This document shows, in pieces, positions 1 through 11,076 of a stretch of DNA of 64,000 nucleotides. The stretch lies in NCBI GenBank assembly GCA_943788055.1, contig CALSOU010000009.1, positions 108,501-172,500 of the forward strand. The letters are read 5' to 3'. Origin of the DNA: an uncultured Saprospiraceae bacterium. Lineage in GTDB: Bacteria > Bacteroidota > Bacteroidia > Chitinophagales > Saprospiraceae. The notes under the pieces are model-generated. The model saw nothing but the letters and a program-made list of their open reading frames with translations, ran no database searches and had not been told where the DNA came from. Within the stretch, counting starts at the first letter, position 1. Every line of letters begins with the position of its first letter. Position numbers and translations under genes: made by a program.

Positions 1-237
1 AATAATAGGTACATCCACGTGAATTGTAGGTGTGCTGTATGCTCCTTTTACGGCTGCAGAACGCCACTGATCCCTATAAATACCGCCTATTCTATAACTC
101 CCAGAGAAACCTCCTACAAGAGCTGGATTCAATGTTAAAGGTGAAAAATCATAGGATGTAAAATGTATATCTTGAGCTTTCAGATCCTGGATAAAAAAGC
201 AAATGATACCAAGAAGAATAGTTAGATTTTTAAACAT
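1..237 (-). CDS. PorP/SprF-type T9SS membrane protein, 5' part only
   Basis: This is the first 79 codons of a gene that runs off the left edge of the window. I translated the reverse strand from the ATG at 237. It begins with a signal peptide (FKNLTILLGIICFF) that ends near KAQ. It then has the family opening DIHFTSYDFSPLTLNPA, followed by a GSYRIGGIYRDQW segment. This opening is characteristic of the PorP/SprF family, outer-membrane beta-barrel proteins that accompany the type IX secretion and gliding machinery of Bacteroidota and are often encoded next to large repeat adhesins. The family call rests on the N-terminus only, and the barrel itself lies outside the window. Whether this copy serves secretion or surface attachment cannot be judged here. 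Confidence 0.85.
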   Translation of the reverse strand, partial: MFKNLTILLGIICFFIQDLKAQDIHFTSYDFSPLTLNPALVGGFSGSYRIGGIYRDQWRSAAVKGAYSTPTIHVDVPII

Positions 238-707
238 ATAAATCTTTTCTTAATGTTTCAGAGTGTTCGAAACCTTTTGATTTCAGAATAAAATTGGAAA
301 TATACTTAAATTTGACTAAACAAACTGCTTTCAATCTGTCTTGTACAAGGTCTAAGGAAAAAAAATAAAGTATAGTGTCAATACTTGAGACGCAATTAAA
401 CAGCTGAAATGCTGCGTCCACTAACTACCTCTTAATCTTCATCTACGTAAATCAATGATTAACACATGTAGAAAAAAGCTTATTCAACTATAACATGTAT
501 TTCTCTCGAATATAAGCTTTTTCCTGATTTCAGCTTTCGCTCAAAAGAACAACTTCTGTATATTGAACATATTCATCAGAACTGACATTACACAAACAAT
601 TTTGATAGCTCTTTGAACCTCGACTCAATTGTTTGATTGTGCTATCACAAATTCATCAACAGTTGCTGCTTTTCAAAACGATTCTATTCAAATCATCGGT
701 GTTTGAT
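238..707. other. Intergenic stretch without a recognised gene
   Basis: These 470 bases lie between the start of the PorP/SprF gene and the end of the fumarylacetoacetase gene. Only short reading frames without recognisable composition occur. I see no tRNA, no clear terminator hairpin and no perfect TAnnTTTG promoter box on the minus strand, although the promoter of the PorP/SprF gene should be here. The stretch is AT-rich. Confidence 0.5.
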
Positions 708-1937
708 CTATTTCGCTGGTAAAACTTTACCTTCACAAATTCCAAAACCTAGTGAAACGTCACCTTTTTGGCAACGACCTCGCAATCTCACTACATCGCC
801 ATCCTTAATAAACTTACGTTGTGATCCGTCTTTCATTTTCAGTGGCTTTGAGCCTCTCCACGATAGCTCTAACATTGATCCATAAGAACTTGGTTCTTTT
901 CCACTTATAGTTCCTGAAGCATACAAGTCACCAACAGTAATATTACACCCATTCACAGTCTGATGTGCTAATTGTTGACACATATTCCAATACATGTACT
1001 GAAAGTTTGAACTGCAAACAGTGTTTACTTCGTGATGTTCTGGAGTTATAATATCTACGAACAAATCTATGTCGTAATTTTTCTTTCCGTCGTATTTCAG
1101 ATAATCCAAGACCTCAGGATCTTGTTCTGGTGACTCTATTCTAAATGGCTCCAAAGCTTCAAGCGTGACGATCCAAGGAGACAACGTAGATGCGAAATTC
1201 TTTCCTAAAAACGGCCCAAGTGGAACATATTCCCAACTCTGAATATCCCTAGCACTCCAATCATTAAATAATGCCAGTCCAAAAATATGGTCTTCAGCCT
1301 CAGAAGTACTAACTGAGTCGCCTAAATCCGTTGATTTTCCCACTACAAATCCCATTTCTAATTCAAAATCGAGCAATTTACTTGAGCCAAATAACGGTGA
1401 GTTTTCGACAGGCTTTTGTTGACCTTTTGGTCGACGAATATCTGTTCCTGAAACAACAATACTGGAAGCTCTACCGTGATATCCGACTGGCATGTGAAGC
1501 CAATTGGGAAGTAAAGCGTTATTTGGATCTCGAAACATCGTACCGACATTTGTTGCGTGCTCTCTACTTGAATAGAAATCCGTATAATCTGTAACCTTAA
1601 TTGGCAACTTCATGTGCACTTGATCCTCTGGAATCAAAAAATCTGTTGAATCTGGTTTTGGGCTTGACCCAAAAAACTCAATCAAACGCTCACGCACCGG
1701 AACCGTTATAGACTTTCCTTGCTCAATGAATGAATTTAAAAAGGCACTTGAAAGTGTTGACTTTTCAACCGTAATTCCATTGAAAACTTCTAAATCATAT
1801 AACGCAGACAAATTAATCACATAATTTCCTAGTCTAGAAACAACATGTCTATTTCCATCAATTTCACCAATTCCGAATGGAAAATTGTGCATTGTAAAGT
1901 CTGTATCATTTGGTATATCCAACCAAGAATTCATCAT
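708..1937 (-). CDS. fahA: Fumarylacetoacetase
   Basis: This enzyme hydrolyses fumarylacetoacetate to fumarate and acetoacetate, the last step of tyrosine and homogentisate breakdown in the cytoplasm. The 409-residue length matches the full-length FAH family, with an N-terminal SH3-like domain (about 1-115) and a catalytic domain. Visible active-site elements are DFYSSREHATNVG (Asp120 as metal ligand, His127 as general base), the FELE metal-binding pair (Glu192, Glu194) and NDWSARD (Asp226). Two Met codons open the frame, and the second (MNSWLD) is an equally likely start. It lies 6 bases downstream of the M14 peptidase gene and is probably transcribed with it. No other tyrosine-degradation gene is seen in the window. 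Confidence 0.95.
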   Translation of the reverse strand: MMNSWLDIPNDTDFTMHNFPFGIGEIDGNRHVVSRLGNYVINLSALYDLEVFNGITVEKSTLSSAFLNSFIEQGKSITVPVRERLIEFFGSSPKPDSTDFLIPEDQVHMKLPIKVTDYTDFYSSREHATNVGTMFRDPNNALLPNWLHMPVGYHGRASSIVVSGTDIRRPKGQQKPVENSPLFGSSKLLDFELEMGFVVGKSTDLGDSVSTSEAEDHIFGLALFNDWSARDIQSWEYVPLGPFLGKNFASTLSPWIVTLEALEPFRIESPEQDPEVLDYLKYDGKKNYDIDLFVDIITPEHHEVNTVCSSNFQYMYWNMCQQLAHQTVNGCNITVGDLYASGTISGKEPSSYGSMLELSWRGSKPLKMKDGSQRKFIKDGDVVRLRGRCQKGDVSLGFGICEGKVLPAK

Positions 1938-1943
1938 AACATC

Positions 1944-4439
1944 TTATTTTACTTGAAATAACGCATTTGCAAATATAAGCTCACCACTTTTCCAGAAAGC
2001 TCTAAAAAGTGGATTATCAACCATATAAATAACAACTCCTCTGCCTTTTTCTTCAACTGCAAAAACACTGCTATCTTCAAAGGAACTAGCCAGTTCAGAA
2101 CCAATAAAGCCGTAAGAGATGTAATCTTCAGGAATAAAAACGGGATTAAATCCATTTCCACCTATCAAAGGAATTCTTCTACTACTATTCTTTAGCGTAT
2201 AATATGAATTCATCCCATAGCAGAGTGGATGTGTAGAATCAACTTCAGTCTTGAAAATTGCTCCAGGAATACTACCTGATATTGATCTTCTTTCCGCACC
2301 TACGTATGCTCTTTTCTTGTAGCGATCTTCATGGTCTGATTCGGAATCCGAAGTAGAATTCTCATCCTTGGCAAGTACAAAAAGGTCTGAACTCAATAAG
2401 TTTCGATTTGCTCCACCGATAGAAATCAACTTTCCACCAGAACTCACCCATTCACTAATTTTTTTCAAAAGATCTTCCGAAAGTGAATAATAGCCATCTG
2501 GTAAAATCAAGGTATTAACTTGATCTAAATCTATATAGGAGAGGCTTGAAATATCAACTCTAGAAATCGGATATTTCAGCACCTGCTCAAAGTAATACCA
2601 AACCTGACCATATGCATTTGCATCTACACCGTCTCCAAATATTGTCAGCACTTTCGGCTTATCAATCATCTGCAATCCACTTCCTCCTAGATCACTTCCT
2701 GAAATGGCAAATCCATTTTCGATTGGAAGCATTTCAATTTTATGATTCAACGCAATTTTTGCTAAAATCTCTTGCCAATCGATTGATTCTTTTTGATCAG
2801 CCTTCAAAACAAGTAAGTCACCCCTTTTCAAGTTAAGATTCTCCAATTCGATGTGTTTTTGAGCAGACTTCACAACAAGATCTTCAAGCAGTAGCTGACC
2901 AAGAACCATTTCTACGCCTTTAATCTGATTCCAAGGAATAGCAACTCCTACCTTTCCAACAGCAAATTCAGTTGTATCCATTAACTGCTCCTCATCAACT
3001 TCTAGATTAGGTTCATCAGTAAATGCATAACAATCGAGTCCATATGCCAAAGGAATACACCACGAAGTAATATCATATGTTACTGAATCTGCAAGAATGG
3101 GCTCTTCCTCCATGAAAATCTGTAATAAAGTAGATTTAGCTTGGTATGCTGAGACAAAGACATCGCCCTTCTCAGTTTCAAAATCCTCTTCTGACTTTTC
3201 ATTATATGAATATGCTTTTAGACGCTTTGATTCTTCAATGAAACTATATTCAATACCATTTTTATCAAGAAGCTCGCCAAACTCTTCAGACTTAGCACCC
3301 TCCTTGATTACATAGTACTTATATTTCCCTGAAGGACTATCTTTAGAGTTCCTAAAATAGTCTTTGAACTGATTGATCATTTGAACCTGATTCTTTACAG
3401 CCATTTCAATAGTCGAAAGACTTGTTGTTGTGTGATGATCAATCCTGTCTTGTAGAACTAGATCTTTTCCATTGCTCATTCGGATTGCACGACCTGCCAT
3501 TCCATGTCCAGCCTGCTCATACGTCATACCTATTGATCCATTGAATGTTGGCCAAGTATCACCATAGCTCGGATACAGAAGATCAAAAATTTCTCGTGTA
3601 AAGTACAACCAACCATTTTCGTCAAAGTAGCCAGCATGGTTCTTTCCAATTTCATATTGAAAATCCCTCTGCCAATCTGTAATTGCTTTGTGGTATGGTT
3701 CTGCAGCTGGTGCAAAATAATAATGATCATCGTAACCCATTTCATGCAGATCGGCGTGAATATGTGGCAACCAAGCGTTATACCTTGCTATTCGTTGTTT
3801 AGATTCAACTTGAGTCTGCCAAGCCCAATCGCGATTTAAATCAAATAGATAATGATTCACTCTACCCCCTGGCCATGGTTCCATATGTTCTACATCCATA
3901 AGCTGGGGATGAACATCAATTCCTCTTATGCCTCGATGCCAATGTGTGTATCGTTCATATCCATCAGGATTTAACGATGGATCAATTATAACTACTGCCT
4001 CATCTAGCCACGATTCCTTTGAATTATCCTTAAGCAGTTGATACAAAACGTTCATCGATGCTTCAGATCCACCAGCTTCATTTCCATGTACACTATAAGA
4101 TAACCATACTATAGACTTTTCGATGAGTACATCTGGCTTCTCTGTAATCAGGCCTGCATTGCATAGATTTGTTTTTCGAATACTCTCTATCTGTTCAAGA
4201 TTAGACTTTGATGATACGAAGGCAAGGTACAATGGCCTTCCTTCGTTTGTTTCTCCATACTGTTCTAAAGTAAGCTGATCTGATGCTTTGTCAAGCTCTT
4301 TAAAATACTCTACAAGCTTATGGTGCGGTGTAAATTCAGTACCATATGTTTCACCAAGAAACTCTGTGGGGCTGACAATTTCCTGTCCAAAAAGCAAAAA
4401 TGGAGCTAAAAGCAAAAGTAGAACAGAGTAAATATTCAT
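1944..4439 (-). CDS. M14-family zinc carboxypeptidase-like exoprotein
   Basis: An 831-residue protein with an N-terminal signal peptide (MNIYSVLLLLLAPFLLFGQ) and an M14 peptidase domain over about residues 35-350. The metal site appears as VHGNEAGG (His118, Glu121) with the third ligand at DLHEMG (His232). Arg203 in LNRDW would bind substrate, and MTYEQAGHG supplies the catalytic Glu308. The long C-terminal half, from about residue 380, has no M14 features and includes a Gly-rich glutamine-amidotransferase-like region around IDLDQVNTLILPDGYYSL, as in other large Bacteroidota M14 proteins. It probably acts in the periplasm or outside the cell on peptides. It sits between radC (43 bases upstream) and fahA (4-6 bases downstream). 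Substrate unknown. Confidence 0.88.
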   Translation of the reverse strand: MNIYSVLLLLLAPFLLFGQEIVSPTEFLGETYGTEFTPHHKLVEYFKELDKASDQLTLEQYGETNEGRPLYLAFVSSKSNLEQIESIRKTNLCNAGLITEKPDVLIEKSIVWLSYSVHGNEAGGSEASMNVLYQLLKDNSKESWLDEAVVIIDPSLNPDGYERYTHWHRGIRGIDVHPQLMDVEHMEPWPGGRVNHYLFDLNRDWAWQTQVESKQRIARYNAWLPHIHADLHEMGYDDHYYFAPAAEPYHKAITDWQRDFQYEIGKNHAGYFDENGWLYFTREIFDLLYPSYGDTWPTFNGSIGMTYEQAGHGMAGRAIRMSNGKDLVLQDRIDHHTTTSLSTIEMAVKNQVQMINQFKDYFRNSKDSPSGKYKYYVIKEGAKSEEFGELLDKNGIEYSFIEESKRLKAYSYNEKSEEDFETEKGDVFVSAYQAKSTLLQIFMEEEPILADSVTYDITSWCIPLAYGLDCYAFTDEPNLEVDEEQLMDTTEFAVGKVGVAIPWNQIKGVEMVLGQLLLEDLVVKSAQKHIELENLNLKRGDLLVLKADQKESIDWQEILAKIALNHKIEMLPIENGFAISGSDLGGSGLQMIDKPKVLTIFGDGVDANAYGQVWYYFEQVLKYPISRVDISSLSYIDLDQVNTLILPDGYYSLSEDLLKKISEWVSSGGKLISIGGANRNLLSSDLFVLAKDENSTSDSESDHEDRYKKRAYVGAERRSISGSIPGAIFKTEVDSTHPLCYGMNSYYTLKNSSRRIPLIGGNGFNPVFIPEDYISYGFIGSELASSFEDSSVFAVEEKGRGVVIYMVDNPLFRAFWKSGELIFANALFQVK

Positions 4440-4482
4440 AGACGTTATTTTAGATAAATGGACTGCGAAAATACAAAAATTA

Positions 4483-5184
4483 TTACCTCATCATTCCTTC
4501 ATCTGCAAAACTAAAAAAATCGTTTCCCGCAATAATCAAATGATCCAAGACTGTAATATCAAAGTACACCGCCCCTTCCTTGATTTTCTGAGTAATATCT
4601 AAATCAGCCTTACTAGGTTTCAGATTACCAGAAGGATGATTATGAGCAAGAATTATTGAGCTTGCCAAATTTTCAATTGCACATGAGAATACAATTCGCG
4701 AATCAACAATTGTTGCACTAATCCCACCTATTGAAATTCTCTTCTTAGCAATCACGCGATTTGCCTTATTGAGCAGTAAAACCCAAAATTCTTCTTTATC
4801 CAAACCTGTCAAAGAAGATTTTAGACAATGATAAGCATCAGCACTAGTGGATATCTTCCTTACAGCAGGCTTTTCCGCATGATGAATCCTGTTTCCAAAC
4901 TCTATTGCTGCGAAAATATATGCTGCTTTTGCTGGACCAACTCCCTTAAATTTCAGCAAGTCCTTCCGCTTGATTGTCTTGAATCTTGACAGATTATGAT
5001 CTATTGATGATAAAATTGAATGAGCTAAATTTATAACATTTATATTCCTAGTTCCGGAACCCAACAAAATTGCTAGAATTTCAGAATCCGTAAGGTTTTG
5101 TTTTCCTAAAAGCTGAAGTTTTTCTCTAGGTCTATCTTCTTCTGCCCATTTTGAAAGCGTAATGTGATTTGCCTTGTATTGCAT
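4483..5184 (-). CDS. radC: RadC/JAB-domain protein
   Basis: A 233-residue member of the RadC family. The N-terminal third holds a helix-hairpin-helix-like region (LTDSEILAILLGSG and KFKGVGPAKAAYI). The C-terminal JAB/MPN domain has an intact zinc motif AHNHPSGN...ADLD with His181, His183 and Asp194, and Glu is present upstream. Family members were named after a supposed DNA repair role in E. coli that was later withdrawn, and their true function is open. They often lie near mobile DNA, but here the gene stands in a housekeeping setting. It is the first gene of a minus-strand run with the M14 protein and fahA. Confidence 0.93.
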   Translation of the reverse strand: MQYKANHITLSKWAEEDRPREKLQLLGKQNLTDSEILAILLGSGTRNINVINLAHSILSSIDHNLSRFKTIKRKDLLKFKGVGPAKAAYIFAAIEFGNRIHHAEKPAVRKISTSADAYHCLKSSLTGLDKEEFWVLLLNKANRVIAKKRISIGGISATIVDSRIVFSCAIENLASSIILAHNHPSGNLKPSKADLDITQKIKEGAVYFDITVLDHLIIAGNDFFSFADEGMMR

Positions 5185-5498
5185 AAGTGTCTTTAGTTAT
5201 TAGTGTAACCAAAAGACAAAATGTCCCTCTTTAAAGTGCTGTTTTTATTAGATTTCACATTAAAATAAAAAGAAACTAAGTATTTCAATAGGTATTCCAA
5301 AGCTTGAATAAGGAGTCTCAGAGCTCATTATATCACTGTTTTAAAAAACTCTAAAAGCTCTGTAAAATCTAAGTTTTGTCAGGACAGAACGACAATGAAA
5401 CTATTTTCTAAAAAATGAACAATAATTTAAAGCGTTTGAACATTATTAATCGTTAAATGGTAGGCCCAATAATATTATTGACAACACCTTGAACTTTC
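5185..5498. other. Divergent intergenic region radC / polysaccharide deacetylase
   Basis: These 314 bases separate two divergently transcribed genes and so should hold both promoters. The stretch is AT-rich with no frame that looks coding. I could not find an exact TAnnTTTG box in a suitable place on either strand, and no strong inverted repeat stands out. Confidence 0.45.
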
Positions 5499-6149
5499 AT
5501 GTACTTAACCAAAACTCCAAAATTTATAAAATCCCTTTTTCCTACATTAACTTGGAACATGGAATCTTCTGAGAAAGTACTCTATTTGACTTTTGACGAT
5601 GGACCAATTCCTGACGTAACACCGTGGGTTCTCGAATTACTTGAACAGTACAAAGCAAAAGCAACCTTTTTCTGTGTTGGTGAAAATGTAAAAAAGCATC
5701 GAGATGTATTTGAGCTTGTTGCAGCAGCAGGACACTCGGTTGGAAACCATACATATCATCATATTTCAGGTTGGCAAACAGACAATATTCCATATTTTCA
5801 CGATATCAGAAAATGTGCAAGATTGGTGAAGTCAGAGCTTTTTCGTCCTCCATATGGGCGACTAAAGCCCAAGCAAGCACAATTTCTGACAAGACATTAT
5901 AATGTCATCATGTGGGACGTTTTAAGTGGTGACTTTGACGAAAACTTGTCTCCAGAAGACTGCTACGAAAATGTCATCAAATCCACTAAATCTGGAAGCA
6001 TCGTTGTTTTTCACGATAGCATCAAGTCTGAAAAAACACTAAAAATTGTTCTTCCTCGTGTTCTTAAATACTTTGCAGAGAAAGGATATATGTTTAAGGC
6101 ACTCAGCCAAACGGACCAGCAAAAATCTTCGCTAGTTCCCGCTTCTTAA
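5499..6149 (+). CDS. Polysaccharide deacetylase (NodB-homology domain)
   Basis: A 216-residue carbohydrate esterase family 4-type protein. The NodB domain covers nearly the whole length. Motif 1 is TFDDGP (Asp33 catalytic, Asp34 metal ligand), motif 2 is HTYHH (His84 and His88 as metal ligands), and the RPPYGR segment gives motif 3. Such enzymes remove N-acetyl groups from chitin oligomers, peptidoglycan or other polysaccharides. There is no signal peptide, so a cytoplasmic or non-classically exported enzyme is possible. Substrate cannot be read from sequence. It is the first gene of a plus-strand run that continues with a cysteine-cluster protein 45 bases on. Confidence 0.93.
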   Translation: MYLTKTPKFIKSLFPTLTWNMESSEKVLYLTFDDGPIPDVTPWVLELLEQYKAKATFFCVGENVKKHRDVFELVAAAGHSVGNHTYHHISGWQTDNIPYFHDIRKCARLVKSELFRPPYGRLKPKQAQFLTRHYNVIMWDVLSGDFDENLSPEDCYENVIKSTKSGSIVVFHDSIKSEKTLKIVLPRVLKYFAEKGYMFKALSQTDQQKSSLVPAS

Positions 6150-6194
6150 GCAATTTTCCTTGTAATATTGCTTAGCTCAAAAAACTACAGCAAG

Positions 6195-6668
6195 ATGGAT
6201 AAGTCAAACCTTAAAGATTTCTTCGAAAATGCTAAACAGGTTTCAAAACCTGATCTGGAAAGACTATCAGTTGAAACACATGACGAAGTTTTTAAAAGAA
6301 CAGACTGTCTCAGTTGCGGCAACTGTTGCAAAACTGCGCCTCCGATAGTTACTCCCGCTGATGTAAAGAGAATTGCAAGGTTTCTTGAAAAAAGTCCAAA
6401 GCAAATAATCCGAAATTTCACCATTCAAGACTTCAACGGAGAAATGTCTTTTGATCAGGTGCCATGTCGATTTTTGGGAGACGATAACTACTGTAGCATA
6501 TATGAAGTTCGGCCAGAAGCTTGCCGAGATTACCCACATACACGGTCAAATCAATTCATGAGGCGTAAAAATCTACATAATAAGAATTTTGAAATCTGTC
6601 CAGCTGTAGAAGAGATCATTACTATAATGGAAAACAAAATCAAAGAGCAAGGATTAGATAACGTATAA
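6195..6668 (+). CDS. YkgJ-family cysteine cluster protein
   Basis: A cytoplasmic protein of about 157 residues with the CxxCxxCC cluster (DCLSCGNCCK) followed by spaced cysteines in PCRFLGDDNYCSIYEVRP and EACRDYP and a late EICPA. This pattern is typical of the YkgJ/UPF0153 family (CxxCxxCC), thought to bind iron or zinc; no enzyme activity is established. An upstream in-frame ATG at 6168 would add nine residues. I prefer the ATG at 6195 because family members begin with a short charged helix like DKSNLKDFFENAK. It follows the deacetylase and precedes an SRPBCC-domain protein in the same direction. Confidence 0.85.
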   Translation: MDKSNLKDFFENAKQVSKPDLERLSVETHDEVFKRTDCLSCGNCCKTAPPIVTPADVKRIARFLEKSPKQIIRNFTIQDFNGEMSFDQVPCRFLGDDNYCSIYEVRPEACRDYPHTRSNQFMRRKNLHNKNFEICPAVEEIITIMENKIKEQGLDNV

Positions 6669-6701
6669 TTTCACGAAATTTGCAGTGTAAAGCAATTAAT
6701 C

Positions 6702-7706
6702 ATGAAAATTCTAAGATACATATCTTACGTTCTCTTGGCACTTATAGTACTTTTCATAGTACTAGCATTCGTTTTGCCAACAGAACAACGAATCACTACG
6801 ACCAAGACTATAGAAGGTCCTCAATTAATGGTCTTTAATGCCATAAATGACCTAAGAGCTCAGGAAGACTGGTCTCCATTCAAAGAAGCTGATCCAACAA
6901 TGGCATGGACTATGGGGGACAAGCTTGTTGGTACAGGAGCGAGCTATACCTGGATAAGTGATAATCAAGGTGATGGTAGTTATCGCATAGTTGAATCTAA
7001 TCTTGAATCCGGTATCAAAACAGAAGTTAAGTTTGGCGAGAAAAGAGGTGGTAAAGGAACGATTTCCTTGAATCCAAAGGGTGAAAGTACAGAAGTGAAC
7101 TGGACTTTTGAATTCAAAGCAGGTAGATTTACGAATGTTCTTATGCCAATTCTTAAAGTAGGAATGAAGAATTCCTTCAAAAAAGGACTTGAAAACCTTA
7201 ACGCTTTGGTCAAAACAAGAAAAAACGAAGGCGAATATTATGGCTATTCTATAAATCAAGAAGTCATACCATTGAAGTACTATGTCACGAAGAGATCAGA
7301 AGTCAGTCAAGATAAGGTTCAGCAATTCTATGCTTCGAATCTCGGATATCTATTCACGACGATCCAAAATGCCGGTGCTGAAATGTCTGGCAAACCTAGT
7401 GGGTTAATCTATAACTTCAAGCCTCAAGAATCAAAAGTGGATATTGCAGCAGGAATTCCTATTTCAGATGAGGTCAACTTGGAAGAGGTACCTTTAGAAA
7501 TAATAGAAGCGGGTAAAGCTGCGCAACTAGACTTTTACGGAGATTATAAAGACATACAAACTGCTCATGCTGCAATCCAAGCTTGTCTGAGTGACCGCGA
7601 GTTAATTCACAATTGGCCGATCATTGAAGAGTACGTTACTGACCCTTCAGTTGAAAAAGATCCGGCAAAGTGGCTGACCGTTATTTCTTACCCAATTGCA
7701 AACTAA
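6702..7706 (+). CDS. SRPBCC-domain protein with C-terminal GyrI-like effector-binding domain
   Basis: A 334-residue protein in three parts: an N-terminal membrane helix (about residues 5-25, ISYVLLALIVLFIVLAFVLP), an SRPBCC/polyketide-cyclase-like domain (about 33-165, opening with TTTKTIEGPQLMVFNAINDL), and a GyrI/AraC effector-binding-like domain (about 175-330). This combination is common in Bacteroidota and is usually annotated from its SRPBCC domain. Both folds bind small hydrophobic ligands, so a membrane-tethered ligand sensor or carrier is plausible, but no function is established. The stop codon abuts the start of the next gene without a gap, indicating translational coupling. Confidence 0.8.
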   Translation: MKILRYISYVLLALIVLFIVLAFVLPTEQRITTTKTIEGPQLMVFNAINDLRAQEDWSPFKEADPTMAWTMGDKLVGTGASYTWISDNQGDGSYRIVESNLESGIKTEVKFGEKRGGKGTISLNPKGESTEVNWTFEFKAGRFTNVLMPILKVGMKNSFKKGLENLNALVKTRKNEGEYYGYSINQEVIPLKYYVTKRSEVSQDKVQQFYASNLGYLFTTIQNAGAEMSGKPSGLIYNFKPQESKVDIAAGIPISDEVNLEEVPLEIIEAGKAAQLDFYGDYKDIQTAHAAIQACLSDRELIHNWPIIEEYVTDPSVEKDPAKWLTVISYPIAN

Positions 7707-8306
7707 ATGATTTTTGAATTCAAAGGTTTTATTCCAGTAGTGCACGAAAGTGCTTTTATTCACCCGCAGGCAACAGTCACTGGTAATGTAACTATTGGAA
7801 AAGACGTATATATTGGGCCGGGAGCTGCAATCAGAGGTGATTGGGGTGAAATTATCATCAAAGACGGATGCAATGTTCAAGAAAACTGCACGATCCACAT
7901 GTTTCCTGGCACAACTGTCATCTTAGAAGAAAACGCTCATATAGGTCATGGCGCTATCATTCATGGTGCGCATATTGGCGAAAACTGTATGGTCGGAATG
8001 AATGCCGTAGTCATGGATAATGTAGAACTAGGTACTGAATCTATCGTAGGTGCTTTAAGTTTTATAAAGGGAAACGAAATTATACCTCCTCGCTCGCTGG
8101 TAGTTGGAAATCCTGGAAGAGTCATAAAGACTGTTTCCGACAAAATGATTGCTTGGAAAACAAAAGGTACACAGCTTTATCAAACATTACCAGAAGATTG
8201 TCATACAAGCCTAAAAGAAGCAGAACCATTGAGACTGGCTCCAAAAAATAAACCTAGTCAAGAGGTTTTATTTAACACTTGGAATAAGATTAAGGATCAA
8301 GACTAA
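7707..8306 (+). CDS. Gamma-carbonic anhydrase-like hexapeptide-repeat protein (PaaY type)
   Basis: A 199-residue left-handed beta-helix protein. Hexapeptide repeats run from about residue 15 to 125 (PQATVTGNVTIGKDVYIGPG and later repeats), then a C-terminal helical tail. Histidines in IHMFPG, HIGHG and IIHGAHIG are placed as the trimer zinc ligands of the gamma-class carbonic anhydrase family. Members named PaaY act as thioesterases associated with phenylacetate metabolism, but no paa genes are seen here, so a carbonic anhydrase-like or acyltransferase-like role is equally open. It starts directly after the preceding stop codon. Confidence 0.87.
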   Translation: MIFEFKGFIPVVHESAFIHPQATVTGNVTIGKDVYIGPGAAIRGDWGEIIIKDGCNVQENCTIHMFPGTTVILEENAHIGHGAIIHGAHIGENCMVGMNAVVMDNVELGTESIVGALSFIKGNEIIPPRSLVVGNPGRVIKTVSDKMIAWKTKGTQLYQTLPEDCHTSLKEAEPLRLAPKNKPSQEVLFNTWNKIKDQD

Positions 8307-8339
8307 CACTGCGCCCGTCGTTTAACGAAAAGTAATTTA

Positions 8340-8789
8340 ATGAAAGTACTAATGGTTTGTCTCGGAAATATTTGTAGATCACCACTTGCTGAGGGTATTT
8401 TACAATCGAAAGTAGACCACTTGCAATTAGGCTGGGAAGTAGACAGTTGCGGTACATCAGGCTTTCATAATGGCGAATTACCCGACAGCAGGTCGATTGA
8501 AGTCGCTCAGAACCACCAAATAGACATCACAAGTCAAAGATCTCGTAAGCTCCAGACGCAAGATCTAGCAGAATTTGATTTAATTCTTGCAATGGACTCA
8601 TCAAATTATGCTGATATCATCAAACTTGCTCAAAATGAGGAGCAACGTTCGAAAGTACACCTTATTCTCAACTTCCTGTATCACGGTCAAAATAGAGCAG
8701 TACCAGACCCTTATTATGAAGGAGGCTTCGAGAGCGTCTTCGAAATGATCAATCAGGCTTGCGATCAAATTGTCGCTAAATACAGCTAA
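8340..8789 (+). CDS. Low-molecular-weight protein tyrosine phosphatase
   Basis: A 149-residue LMW-PTP. The phosphate-binding loop is VCLGNICRSP, a C-x5-R motif with Cys7 as nucleophile and Arg13 binding phosphate. The late VPDPYYEGG segment supplies the general-acid Asp. The full domain is present. In bacteria these enzymes act on tyrosine kinases of capsule or exopolysaccharide export, on arginine phosphate, or on metabolites; no such kinase is nearby. It is the last gene of the plus-strand run that begins at the polysaccharide deacetylase. Confidence 0.93.
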   Translation: MKVLMVCLGNICRSPLAEGILQSKVDHLQLGWEVDSCGTSGFHNGELPDSRSIEVAQNHQIDITSQRSRKLQTQDLAEFDLILAMDSSNYADIIKLAQNEEQRSKVHLILNFLYHGQNRAVPDPYYEGGFESVFEMINQACDQIVAKYS

Positions 8790-8970
8790 ATTATGTTTAT
8801 ATAATTCTCTCAATTGTTCCCTTTATTTACCTCCACATTTTAGCTTTTTTCATAACGGGAACAAGTATTATCAGAATTCACCATCTAAATTCGCATAAGT
8901 AATTGATTTTTAACAAATTACAAATTTGCGAAAAAGCATTTTTTACAGTGAATAAATCCTTCTTTTTTCC

Positions 8971-8978
8971 TATCTTTG
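8971..8978 (+). promoter_or_regulatory. Bacteroidota-type -7 promoter box upstream of gyrB
   Basis: TATCTTTG matches the TAnnTTTG -7 consensus of Bacteroidota and lies 22 bases before the gyrB ATG. A good TTG -33 box at the usual spacing is not seen. Confidence 0.65.
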
Positions 8979-8991
8979 CACATTAAATTAA

Positions 8992-10962
<1,971 letters not shown>

Positions 10963-10986
10963 GCCAATGGCAAAATATTTCAATAC

Positions 10987-11019
10987 AAAAAGGATAGTCT
11001 ATTTAGGCTATCCTTTTTT
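10987..11019 (+). terminator. Rho-independent terminator after gyrB
   Basis: An 11-base stem (AAAAAGGATAG pairing with CTATCCTTTTT) around a 10-base loop, ending in a T run, 24 bases after the gyrB stop. Confidence 0.85.
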
Positions 11020-11076
11020 GTAGCGTAGAATCACTTAAGAAAAGATACATCCCATCACCAATACTGAAAGTATCAT

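Noticed and set aside
230..421. A 63-codon minus-strand frame upstream of the PorP/SprF gene
   Set aside because: It overlaps the true start of that gene in another frame, has no recognisable composition and lies in AT-rich intergenic DNA.
1331..1594. Open frames on the opposite strand of the fumarylacetoacetase gene
   Set aside because: The minus-strand gene is clearly coding by motifs; the others are shadows.
4483..5184. RadC as a marker of a mobile or defence island
   Set aside because: Neighbours are metabolic genes with no integrase, repeats or attachment site, so it is probably a core copy.
8815..8862. GTTCCC ... GGGAAC inverted repeat after the LMW phosphatase gene
   Set aside because: The loop is over 35 bases and no T run follows, so it is not a credible terminator.
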